64,000 bases of DNA from Pseudoalteromonas phenolica (GTDB lineage Bacteria > Pseudomonadota > Gammaproteobacteria > Enterobacterales > Alteromonadaceae), in contig NZ_CP013187.1 in the NCBI RefSeq assembly GCF_001444405.1, positions 1,922,001 to 1,986,000 of the forward strand, written 5' to 3'. This document shows positions 32,657 to 39,883 of this stretch, piece after piece (the stretch's first letter is position 1; each line of letters starts with the position of its first letter). The notes below the pieces were generated by a model. That model saw only the letters and a list, made by a program, of their open reading frames with translations. It ran no database searches and was not told where the DNA came from. Made by a program: the position numbers and the translations under genes.

Positions 32657-35431
32657 ATGAAAAAAACTGCATTATCGGCGTTGGCTTTAGCTGTAAGCCT
32701 TGCCTTGACAGGTTGTAACTCAACAACCAATTCTTCTTCTCAAAATTCAGTCGTCGCAAGTTCCACACAAGCCTTACCAAGTATCGATATTGCTTACGAT
32801 ACTTTCACTTTAGACAATGGTTTAAAAGTTGTTGTTCACACAGACCGTAAAGCACCTATCGTTGCTGTTAACGTTTGGTATAACGTTGGTTCAAAGCATG
32901 AACCTGAAGGCAAGTCTGGTTTTGCTCACCTATTTGAACACTTAATGTTCAATGGTTCAGAAAACTATGATGATGAATACTTTGGTCCGTTTGAAAGAGC
33001 TGGTGCAACTGAAATGAACGGCACAACAAATAGTGACCGTACTAACTATTTCCAAAACGTACCAACTACAGCACTTGATATGGCACTGTGGATGGAATCT
33101 GATCGTATGGGTCATCTACTAGGCGCAATTACTCAAGAAAAGTTAGACGAACAACGTGGCGTTGTACAAAACGAAAAGCGTCAAAGTGAAGGCCAACCTT
33201 ACGGTAAAATGTGGGAAGCAATTACAGTTAATACTTTCCCAAAAGGTCACCCTTATTCGTGGACAGTAATTGGTTCTATGGACGACCTTAATGCTGCATC
33301 ACTAGAGGACGTGCACCAATGGTTTAAAGATTACTATGGCCCTAACAATGCCGTATTAGTGCTAGCTGGTGACATTGACGTCGAAACAGCAAAAGAAAAA
33401 GCAAACAAATACTTTGGTGACATAAAACCTGGTAAACCTGTAGCGCAGATGGAAGCATGGGTTGCTAAGCGTAGTGGCGAAAAGCGTATGGTTATGCAAG
33501 ACCGCGTTCCTGCGTCACGTGTTCTAAAAGTATGGAATACCGCCGAACTTGGAACTGCCGACTCTGAATACCTTTCTCTTTTTGCTGACGTACTTGCTTC
33601 TGGCAAAAACAGTCGTCTTTACCAACGCTTAGTTTATCAAGAGCAACTTGCATCTAGCGTATTTGCGTTTAACTTCCAGCGCGTACTAGCCGGTCAGATT
33701 ATTCTAGGTGCTGACGCGTTAGATAAGAGTAAACTACCAGAGATTGAAGCCATCATTGATGAAGAACTAAATCGTTTAATCACTGAAGGTCCAAAAGCTG
33801 AAGAGCTAAACCGCATTAAGTTTGCAAATGCTTCTGGTTGGATAAAGCGAGTTGAAGGTGTAGGCGGTTTCGGTGGTAAGTCTGATGTTTTAGCATCAGG
33901 TGCTATCTATCATAATGACCCAGGCTTTTATAAAAAATCACAAGAAATTCAGGCAAACGCTACTGTTGCAGATGTACAACGAGCTGCTGAAAAATGGCTT
34001 ACTGATGGTGAATTTATCTTAACAATTAACCCTTTTGAAAAGTATTCAGCTAACGAAAAAGGCGCTGATCGTTCAAAGGTACCAAGTGTTGATTCACTAC
34101 CAAAACTAGATTTACCAGAAGTGCAAACTACAACACTAAGTAATGGTCTTGAAGTTGTCTTAGCAAAACGTTCCGATACACCGACTGTTGAACTTAGCTT
34201 ACAGTTTGATTCTGGTTTCGCGACAGACATTGAAGCTAAATCTGGTTTAGCTAACTTCTCTATGTCAATGCTAGATGAAGGTACGACGAGTTTAGATGCG
34301 TTACAATTAGCAGCTGAGCTAGAAAAGATTGGCGCGTCAGTAGGTGCATGGGCAAGCTTAGATACTTCATCTATGACCTTAAGTACACTTTCTGTTAACT
34401 GGGAAAAGAGTATTTCACTGTTCGCAGATATCTTACAAAACCCTGCATTAAAAGACGCTGATATTGAGCGTGTAAGAAAATTAGTGTTAGATGGCATTAA
34501 GCAAGAACAAGCTCGCCCGCAGACAAACGCTTACCGTATTCTTCCACCACTCCTTTATGGTGAAGGTCACCCATACGCGCAACCTCTAACAGGTTCAGGT
34601 AGTGAAGAAGACGTTAAAGCAATCACTAAAGCCGATATCGAAGCGCATTTAAGAAAGTGGCTACGCCCTGACAACGCACGCATGGTAGTGGTTGGTGATA
34701 TTGACCTAGATACTTTAACTGCTTCTCTTGAATCGCAACTAGGCCAATGGAAAGCACCTAATACTGCAAAACCTGTGAAACAATTCAAACAAGTTGCTGC
34801 ACCTGAAAAAGCGCAAATCTTTGTACTTGATAAGCCAGAAGCACCGCAATCGTTGATTATTGCTGGCCTACTTGGCAAATCACGCGACAACCTAAAACCA
34901 GATCAAGACATTAAACTTGATGTTATGAACGCAATTTTAGGTGGTACATTTACTTCACGTATCAATATGAACCTACGTGAAGACAAAGGTTGGTCATACG
35001 GTGCTCGTAGTATGCTTATGAATGCACAAGCTCAATCACCATTTATTGTTTATGCTCCTGTTCAGACTGATAAAACAAAAGATTCTATCCAAGAAATCTT
35101 AAAAGAGCTTAACGGTTATATTAAGTCTGACCTTGCAAAAAATGCCGAGCTAGACAAAGTTGTGTCTAACAAGGTTGCTAAGATCCCAGGAAGTTACGAG
35201 AAAAAACGCAGTCTTCGTAATGCGCTGGCTGATGCGTATAGCAAAGGCCGTACAATTGAATACCTTGAGCAATATGGCGAAAAAGTAAAATCGTTAGAAC
35301 TCAAAGATATTCATAATGAAGCGAAAAATCTAATCAACCCAAATCAACTAACTTGGGTTATTGTTGGCGATGTTGCCAAGATTAAGTCTCAGCTCGAAAG
35401 CTTAAATATCGGTAACATCACTTACCTTTAA
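32657..35431 (+). CDS. M16-family zinc peptidase, lipoprotein
   Basis: From the ATG at 32657 this is a 924-residue protein with a lipoprotein signal (LALTGC, lipid-carrying Cys20), so it is attached to a membrane in the periplasm or on the surface. It has two M16 halves. The first carries the inverted zinc motif HLFEH at 91-95 and the third ligand glutamate at 173 (VVQNEKRQ), so it is probably active. The second half (from about 500) has the pitrilysin fold without HxxEH, as usual for the partner domain. Close relatives are pitrilysin-like oligopeptidases of Alteromonadales. The upstream in-frame start at 32609 would put 16 residues before the lipobox signal and is rejected. It is a single gene with its own terminator. 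Confidence 0.93.
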   Translation: MKKTALSALALAVSLALTGCNSTTNSSSQNSVVASSTQALPSIDIAYDTFTLDNGLKVVVHTDRKAPIVAVNVWYNVGSKHEPEGKSGFAHLFEHLMFNGSENYDDEYFGPFERAGATEMNGTTNSDRTNYFQNVPTTALDMALWMESDRMGHLLGAITQEKLDEQRGVVQNEKRQSEGQPYGKMWEAITVNTFPKGHPYSWTVIGSMDDLNAASLEDVHQWFKDYYGPNNAVLVLAGDIDVETAKEKANKYFGDIKPGKPVAQMEAWVAKRSGEKRMVMQDRVPASRVLKVWNTAELGTADSEYLSLFADVLASGKNSRLYQRLVYQEQLASSVFAFNFQRVLAGQIILGADALDKSKLPEIEAIIDEELNRLITEGPKAEELNRIKFANASGWIKRVEGVGGFGGKSDVLASGAIYHNDPGFYKKSQEIQANATVADVQRAAEKWLTDGEFILTINPFEKYSANEKGADRSKVPSVDSLPKLDLPEVQTTTLSNGLEVVLAKRSDTPTVELSLQFDSGFATDIEAKSGLANFSMSMLDEGTTSLDALQLAAELEKIGASVGAWASLDTSSMTLSTLSVNWEKSISLFADILQNPALKDADIERVRKLVLDGIKQEQARPQTNAYRILPPLLYGEGHPYAQPLTGSGSEEDVKAITKADIEAHLRKWLRPDNARMVVVGDIDLDTLTASLESQLGQWKAPNTAKPVKQFKQVAAPEKAQIFVLDKPEAPQSLIIAGLLGKSRDNLKPDQDIKLDVMNAILGGTFTSRINMNLREDKGWSYGARSMLMNAQAQSPFIVYAPVQTDKTKDSIQEILKELNGYIKSDLAKNAELDKVVSNKVAKIPGSYEKKRSLRNALADAYSKGRTIEYLEQYGEKVKSLELKDIHNEAKNLINPNQLTWVIVGDVAKIKSQLESLNIGNITYL

Positions 35432-35452
35432 TATAAGCTGATTTTAAAGATT

Positions 35453-35483
35453 AAAAAGCAGTATGGTTTCCATACTGCTTTTT
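35453..35483 (+). terminator. Terminator of the M16 peptidase gene
   Basis: A perfect 14-bp stem (AAAAAGCAGTATGG / CCATACTGCTTTTT) with a 3-base loop, ending in five T residues. Confidence 0.93.
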
Positions 35484-35567
35484 GCAAATATTCTGGTTTT
35501 TCTTGATTTGCTAACTTTGCATTTTTAACAGTTGCTATAAAATAGGCTTTTTACTCTGGAGAGCAGT

Positions 35568-35768
35568 ATGAGCCAAACATTTAAAGTTATACCCCCTACA
35601 ACAAAAGTGTTCTGTCACGAACGCGGTGAAGGTTGGACCTTAACCGGTATCACTGACATCAACGAGCATACATCAGTTATGTTCAACGGTACTCGCTACA
35701 CTATACCTGCCAAAAAAATTATTGAGGAACTATTACCAAACTTCGAAAAGCAAATACAAAAGAACTAA
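35568..35768 (+). CDS. Small protein of unknown function
   Basis: I do not recognise this 66-residue protein. It starts MSQTFKVIPPTTKVFCHERGEGW, has a single cysteine, a probable beta-rich middle (TLTGITDINEHTSVMFNGTRYTI) and a C-terminal helix. It is small and compact without signal peptide or membrane segment. A good TCTGGAGAGCAG ribosome site supports it as real. It lies alone between a strong terminator and the secreted Calx-beta protein gene, which starts 165 bp later. Confidence 0.7.
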   Translation: MSQTFKVIPPTTKVFCHERGEGWTLTGITDINEHTSVMFNGTRYTIPAKKIIEELLPNFEKQIQKN

Positions 35769-35859
35769 TTTATGTTTGCAAACCGTTAACAACAAGGCGA
35801 TAATAAAAAATATCTGCAAAGATAATAATGGATGCGCCTTCCCTTGATGGACTAAGACC

Positions 35860-35882
35860 CACATCAATTTGGATTTGATGTG
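35860..35882. repeat. Inverted repeat upstream of the secreted Calx-beta gene
   Basis: An 8-bp perfect dyad (CACATCAA / TTGATGTG) with a 7-base spacer lies 51 bp before the start at 35933. It may be the terminator of the small gene or an operator; no T-run follows on the plus strand. Confidence 0.5.
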
Positions 35883-35932
35883 TCATTACTTTGTGTTTTC
35901 TATAGTTATGGAACTGAATTTAGGATTGCACT

Positions 35933-37441
35933 ATGTATAGGTTTTTCACACTTTCGTCTTTGGCGATTGCAATTTCGACAGCTTCACTGTCTTTATCTGC
36001 GAATGAATGTAAAGGTGAACTTTACGGTATTAACGCAGGTCGAGGCGAAACTGGTATATTATTTAAACTTAATGAGCAACTTCAATCTGTCGAAGCTGAC
36101 TCTGTTGCCAAATTCAGCTCTGCTGCGTTAGCGTATGATACTCAACAGAATAGAATCTACTATGTCTCTGCCCCTAGAGCTTTAGACTACAAAGTAGACA
36201 TCAGCCATTTAAACTTATCAAGTTCAGAAAAAAAACACTTACCTATTTCTGGAAGTCGATTTAAATATACTAAGCTTGCTTTTTACGATGTTAATACACA
36301 AAGCCACACCGAAATAGGCCGAACAAAAGGTGTTATTTCTCTTGTCTTTGATGAAACGAATAATCGCTTAATCGGCAGCACATTTTCAGAGCTTTACGAA
36401 ATTAACCCACAAACCGCTGAATACACTAAGCTTGCTGATTTAGGTACTCTCAGCGGTAAATATCGTGGCGATTTAGCCTTCTATGAAAATGAATTGGTAT
36501 TAGTAACCAGCACGACTTCCTATAAGATCAACAAGTCTGATTATTCAGTTGAAAAATTAGCAAAGCATAACCTAACAGCGGTTACCGGTGCGACTGTAGA
36601 CAAAGCAGGAAACTTAATCATTAGCCGGACTAAAATAAACGATTTAGGTCACACCAACAAATCTGATATTTATAAACTTAATCCGTATTCTGGTAATACC
36701 TGTTTTATTTCAGAAGTCCCCGTTAGACTGAACGATTTGACAACGAATACGTCCATAAGTACTGCATGTTATACAGCCCCGCTCTGCGAAACAGACCCAC
36801 TACCAAGTATTTCTATTTCGGCAATTGAAGATACTGTCACAGAGGGTCAGACCTTATCTTTCACTGTTAGTCTTTCTAACAGCTATTATCAAAACGTTGA
36901 AGTTGAAGTGTCTGCGATTGAAGGCACAGCAACTAGTGCTGATTATAATTTTGCAACACAACTAATAACGTTTACTGCAGGTGAAACCGATAGCACTATT
37001 GAAATTCCAACTATTGATAATGCTGAATTTAGTGAAACAAAATCTTTTACTATTCAGGCTACCGCAAATTCGAACAGTACTGGTAACGCAAATGCGCCAG
37101 CAATGATATTGAACGATGACGCAGAATGTACACCTACGCCATATACCAAAATAAACTATCAATTTGTAAGTGAAAGCGCTGGTTATAACAATGATTGGGG
37201 CTTGAAAGTAAATAATCAGTTCATCAAACTTCTTGATGAATACGGTGGTTCCGGTAGTTATCAATTGCCTGCTTCAACTCAATTTGACTACGCTTTGGCA
37301 TTAAATGGCAATGCTTCTAAGTTAACTAATAACTTCAGGTGGCACGGTCAAAAACAGTATTGGGAAGACCAAAATGATGGCGATTATAACGATTTTGTTG
37401 TCACCGTTTGGACAGAACAAATTCAAGTAGGCTGTAACTAA
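35933..37441 (+). CDS. Secreted Calx-beta domain protein
   Basis: A 502-residue exported protein with a classical signal peptide (residues about 1-23, ending LSANE). Residues about 25-280 contain repeated strand segments (AALAYDTQQNRIYYV, LVFDETNNRLIGSTF, GATVDKAGNLIIS) that read like a beta-propeller. A Calx-beta domain follows (about 288-395: VTEGQTLSFTVSL, TSADYNFATQLITFTAGE, ILNDD). The C-terminal 100 residues, with QYWEDQNDGDYNDFVVTVW, resemble the calcium-associated DUF4114-type domain. Calx-beta domains bind calcium and mediate adhesion. It ends in cysteine-asparagine without sorting signal. The partner or ligand is unknown. It is a single gene. Confidence 0.78.
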   Translation: MYRFFTLSSLAIAISTASLSLSANECKGELYGINAGRGETGILFKLNEQLQSVEADSVAKFSSAALAYDTQQNRIYYVSAPRALDYKVDISHLNLSSSEKKHLPISGSRFKYTKLAFYDVNTQSHTEIGRTKGVISLVFDETNNRLIGSTFSELYEINPQTAEYTKLADLGTLSGKYRGDLAFYENELVLVTSTTSYKINKSDYSVEKLAKHNLTAVTGATVDKAGNLIISRTKINDLGHTNKSDIYKLNPYSGNTCFISEVPVRLNDLTTNTSISTACYTAPLCETDPLPSISISAIEDTVTEGQTLSFTVSLSNSYYQNVEVEVSAIEGTATSADYNFATQLITFTAGETDSTIEIPTIDNAEFSETKSFTIQATANSNSTGNANAPAMILNDDAECTPTPYTKINYQFVSESAGYNNDWGLKVNNQFIKLLDEYGGSGSYQLPASTQFDYALALNGNASKLTNNFRWHGQKQYWEDQNDGDYNDFVVTVWTEQIQVGCN

Positions 37442-37450
37442 GCCATTCTC

Positions 37451-37476
37451 AAGGGAGTATTAAGCTCCCTTTTTTA
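37451..37476 (+). terminator. Terminator of the Calx-beta gene
   Basis: A 7-bp stem (AAGGGAG / CTCCCTT) with a 7-base loop is followed by TTTTT, 9 bases after the stop codon. Confidence 0.88.
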
Positions 37477-37577
37477 TTGCTTCTTTTATGCTCAATTAGA
37501 CATAGATCAATACACTGCTTAAAGCGCGCTTTATAGTAAGGTGTTAACAGTTTAATTTTTTGGATAAGGAAGCGCCC

Positions 37578-38465
37578 GTGCAATCAAATAATATAGAGCA
37601 ATTTCCAACCTCATCGTCTGATCATGTTAAAGACTCAAATAGCGAGGTGGTATTTGACCTAAATGTAAAAAATCCACCAATGAAATGGAACGCAGATGGT
37701 AAATACCCCTATTCATCAAAAATGGATGTCGTAGACTACGAAAGGCATAAGCATGAATTGCAAATAGAGCTTCTTAAAATGCAAGGTTGGGTAAAAAACA
37801 CTAACCAACGTATTGTTGTACTATTTGAAGGCCGAGATGCAGCGGGAAAAGGCGGAACAATTAAGCGCTTTATGGAACACCTAAACCCCCGTGGCGCACA
37901 TGTCATCGCACTTGAAAAGCCTAACGCAAGAGAGCGTAATCAATGGTATTTCCAACGCTATATTCAGCATTTACCTACAAAAGGTGAAATCATTCTTTTT
38001 GACCGCTCTTGGTATAACCGTGCTGGTGTAGAAAAAGTAATGGGTTTTTGTGACGATAATGAATATCTCGAATTTATGCGACAAACACCCGACCTAGAAC
38101 GCATGCTAGTTAATAGTGGTATTAAATTATTCAAATACTGGTTCTCTGTGAGTCGTGAAGAGCAATTTAGGCGTTTTAAATCTCGTCAAAACGATCCTCT
38201 AAAGCAATGGAAACTTAGCCCTGTCGATATGGCCTCATTGTCTAAATGGCACGATTACAGTGAAGCGAAAGATGCCATGATGTTTCACACCCACACTAAA
38301 GATGCACCATGGACTCAGATCCGCTCTGACGATAAAAAACGTGGCCGCATTAACTGTATGAGACATTTCTTGAGCTGTTTAGATTACCCAGGCAAAGACG
38401 AAGACGTGGTTAATCAAGTTGACCCACTGATTGTTGGCGAACCAAGCTCTTTCGAGCGTAAATAA
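37578..38465 (+). CDS. ppk2: Polyphosphate kinase 2 family protein (GTG start)
   Basis: With the GTG at 37578 the protein has 295 residues. It has the PPK2 kinase core: Walker A FEGRDAAGKGG (83-93), the lid region NQWYFQRYIQHLP, and Walker B FDRSWYNRAGVEKVMG (141-156). PPK2 enzymes transfer phosphate between inorganic polyphosphate and nucleoside diphosphates or monophosphates; the single-domain length fits class I. AAGGA lies seven bases before the GTG, while the TTG at 37560 has no suitable ribosome site and overlaps the region before it. The coiled-coil gene follows after 9 bp, with its own GGAGG, so they are one transcript. Confidence 0.93.
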   Translation: MQSNNIEQFPTSSSDHVKDSNSEVVFDLNVKNPPMKWNADGKYPYSSKMDVVDYERHKHELQIELLKMQGWVKNTNQRIVVLFEGRDAAGKGGTIKRFMEHLNPRGAHVIALEKPNARERNQWYFQRYIQHLPTKGEIILFDRSWYNRAGVEKVMGFCDDNEYLEFMRQTPDLERMLVNSGIKLFKYWFSVSREEQFRRFKSRQNDPLKQWKLSPVDMASLSKWHDYSEAKDAMMFHTHTKDAPWTQIRSDDKKRGRINCMRHFLSCLDYPGKDEDVVNQVDPLIVGEPSSFERK

Positions 38466-38474
38466 GGAGGCACA

Positions 38475-38801
38475 ATGGAGGAATTAACATTAGATGCCGA
38501 GCTTGTTTTTGAAGATAGACTGATGAAACTGGAAAAAATAATTCAGTTGAGCCAGCAAGAGGTCGAACGCACATCAGCAATTGCAAAAGATGCCTCTGAT
38601 CAAGCACAACTTGCTGTTGAACAAGCCAAAGAAGCTGAAGTTGCTGCTGACAAAGCCATTAAGAAACTGAAATATGCGACTAAGCAACTTAAAGATGCCA
38701 AGGTAATGAAAATTGCCCAAAAAAAAGCATCTAAAAAGTCAGCGATCAAACGTGCGAAGAAGATGGCAAAAAATAAGAAAGCCAATACTTCAGCAGCATA
38801 G
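38475..38801 (+). CDS. Lys/Ala-rich coiled-coil protein next to ppk2
   Basis: This 108-residue protein is not one I recognise. Residues about 1-70 form a probable coiled coil rich in A, E, Q and K (EDRLMKLEKIIQLSQQEVERTSAIAKDA). Residues about 70-103 are strongly basic, with KK/KA repeats like histone H1 tails (KKASKKSAIKRAKKMAKNKK). No membrane segment or signal peptide is seen. It begins 9 bp after ppk2 behind an AAGGAGG site, so it is co-transcribed and probably functions with PPK2. A basic tail could bind polyphosphate or nucleic acid; this is inference. A hairpin follows its stop. Confidence 0.72.
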   Translation: MEELTLDAELVFEDRLMKLEKIIQLSQQEVERTSAIAKDASDQAQLAVEQAKEAEVAADKAIKKLKYATKQLKDAKVMKIAQKKASKKSAIKRAKKMAKNKKANTSAA

Positions 38802-38806
38802 TATGA

Positions 38807-38834
38807 AAATAGCGGAGTATGTACTCTGCTATTT
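38807..38834 (+). terminator. Hairpin after the ppk2 operon
   Basis: A 13-bp stem with one G-U pair (AAATAGCGGAGTA / TACTCTGCTATTT) and a 2-base apex follows the stop by six bases. Only TTT follows, so termination may be partial. It separates the ppk2 pair from the ADC-like gene. Confidence 0.75.
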
Positions 38835-38912
38835 CTCATGATTAACTCGATAATTCAAATTTCCTCTGCTAAAACAGATAGAGCAATCATGCTATCAAAG
38901 AAGGAAATTGCT

Positions 38913-39872
38913 ATGTCAGAGAATAACTCTGGAAGTTACCAGCACTTTTTGGGTAACCCTATTGCAAAACCACCCTGTCGTATGCTCAATGCAAGAATGT
39001 ACGGTTTTTTTATTGAAGGCAAATACGACACGATCACCAATTTTGTCGATTCAACGCTAAATTCAGTTTCAACAAATGATGTGTATTTTAAACCGCTATC
39101 TCAATATTGTTTACTTACTTTTACTGATATTGAAAACATCGCTTCAAAAGTTGAACCATTTAGTCAATACGGTTGGATGCAAGAAACAGATATTATTGTT
39201 TGGTTACCTATTGCTAAGGTAGATAAGAGCACCAAGAAAGCTTTACATATTTATTGGTATCCGGCGTTTATTACCGTAAATAATATTAACGCCTTAGTGA
39301 ATGGTCGCGAAACTTGGGGTTATAACAAGTATTTGTGCCGCTACTCTATGCCTAGTGACTATAAACAAGCTGACAACTTTACGTTAAGCCTAGAAACATT
39401 TCAGCCGTTTAATCCAACTACCAAAATGGACTGGCACGAATTGCTCACCATTAAACGTTTCTCTGACGGTGATTCGCTATTTGAAGAGATCATAGAAGTT
39501 GGTCAAGAAGTGGCTGAACTTATCCACGCGAGTATAGAGGAGATCCAAATAAGCGCTGAACTTATAAAGCAATTTATGAGTGGGATTAAAAACCCGCAAA
39601 TGGATCAAATTCTGTTTAAACAAATACCTGACGGGTTTGCCTACAATGCGGTATACAGTGCCGTGGTTCACTCACCTTCAACTGTGAGAAAAATCCATAA
39701 GATAGCAATGCTTAAAGATGAGTATCACGTCAACATCAATAAACTCGATGCTTTCCCGTTTGATCAGATGTTTGGCATTAAAATTGGGCAGCAAAAAGCC
39801 CTACTCCCCTATTATGTTTGCATGGATTTTGACCAGGATGGTGCTTATGAAATAGTTTCAAATAACAGCTAA
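38913..39872 (+). CDS. Acetoacetate decarboxylase-like (ADC superfamily) protein
   Basis: A 319-residue protein whose central segment NALVNGRETWGYNKYLCRYSMP (about 130-151) matches the ADC pattern, in which a lysine just after G-Y/F-x forms a Schiff base with keto acids; K here follows GYN. The overall length is larger than ADC (about 245). The start at 38913 has AAGGA seven bases upstream; earlier in-frame starts at 38838 and 38889 lack a ribosome site or overlap the preceding hairpin. It is 11 bp upstream of a large FAD oxidoreductase and co-transcribed with it. The substrate is unknown; ADC-fold proteins include decarboxylases, hydratases and aldolase-like enzymes. Confidence 0.68.
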   Translation: MSENNSGSYQHFLGNPIAKPPCRMLNARMYGFFIEGKYDTITNFVDSTLNSVSTNDVYFKPLSQYCLLTFTDIENIASKVEPFSQYGWMQETDIIVWLPIAKVDKSTKKALHIYWYPAFITVNNINALVNGRETWGYNKYLCRYSMPSDYKQADNFTLSLETFQPFNPTTKMDWHELLTIKRFSDGDSLFEEIIEVGQEVAELIHASIEEIQISAELIKQFMSGIKNPQMDQILFKQIPDGFAYNAVYSAVVHSPSTVRKIHKIAMLKDEYHVNINKLDAFPFDQMFGIKIGQQKALLPYYVCMDFDQDGAYEIVSNNS

Positions 39873-39883
39873 AGGAGCTGACT

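Noticed and set aside
33949..34497. Long antisense open frame (182 codons) in the M16 peptidase gene
   Set aside because: The plus strand is a full-length conserved peptidase; the antisense frame shows low-complexity serine/alanine/leucine composition typical of shadow frames.
37560..37577. TTG start for ppk2
   Set aside because: The GTG at 37578 has a correctly spaced AAGGA, which is coded inside the longer frame.
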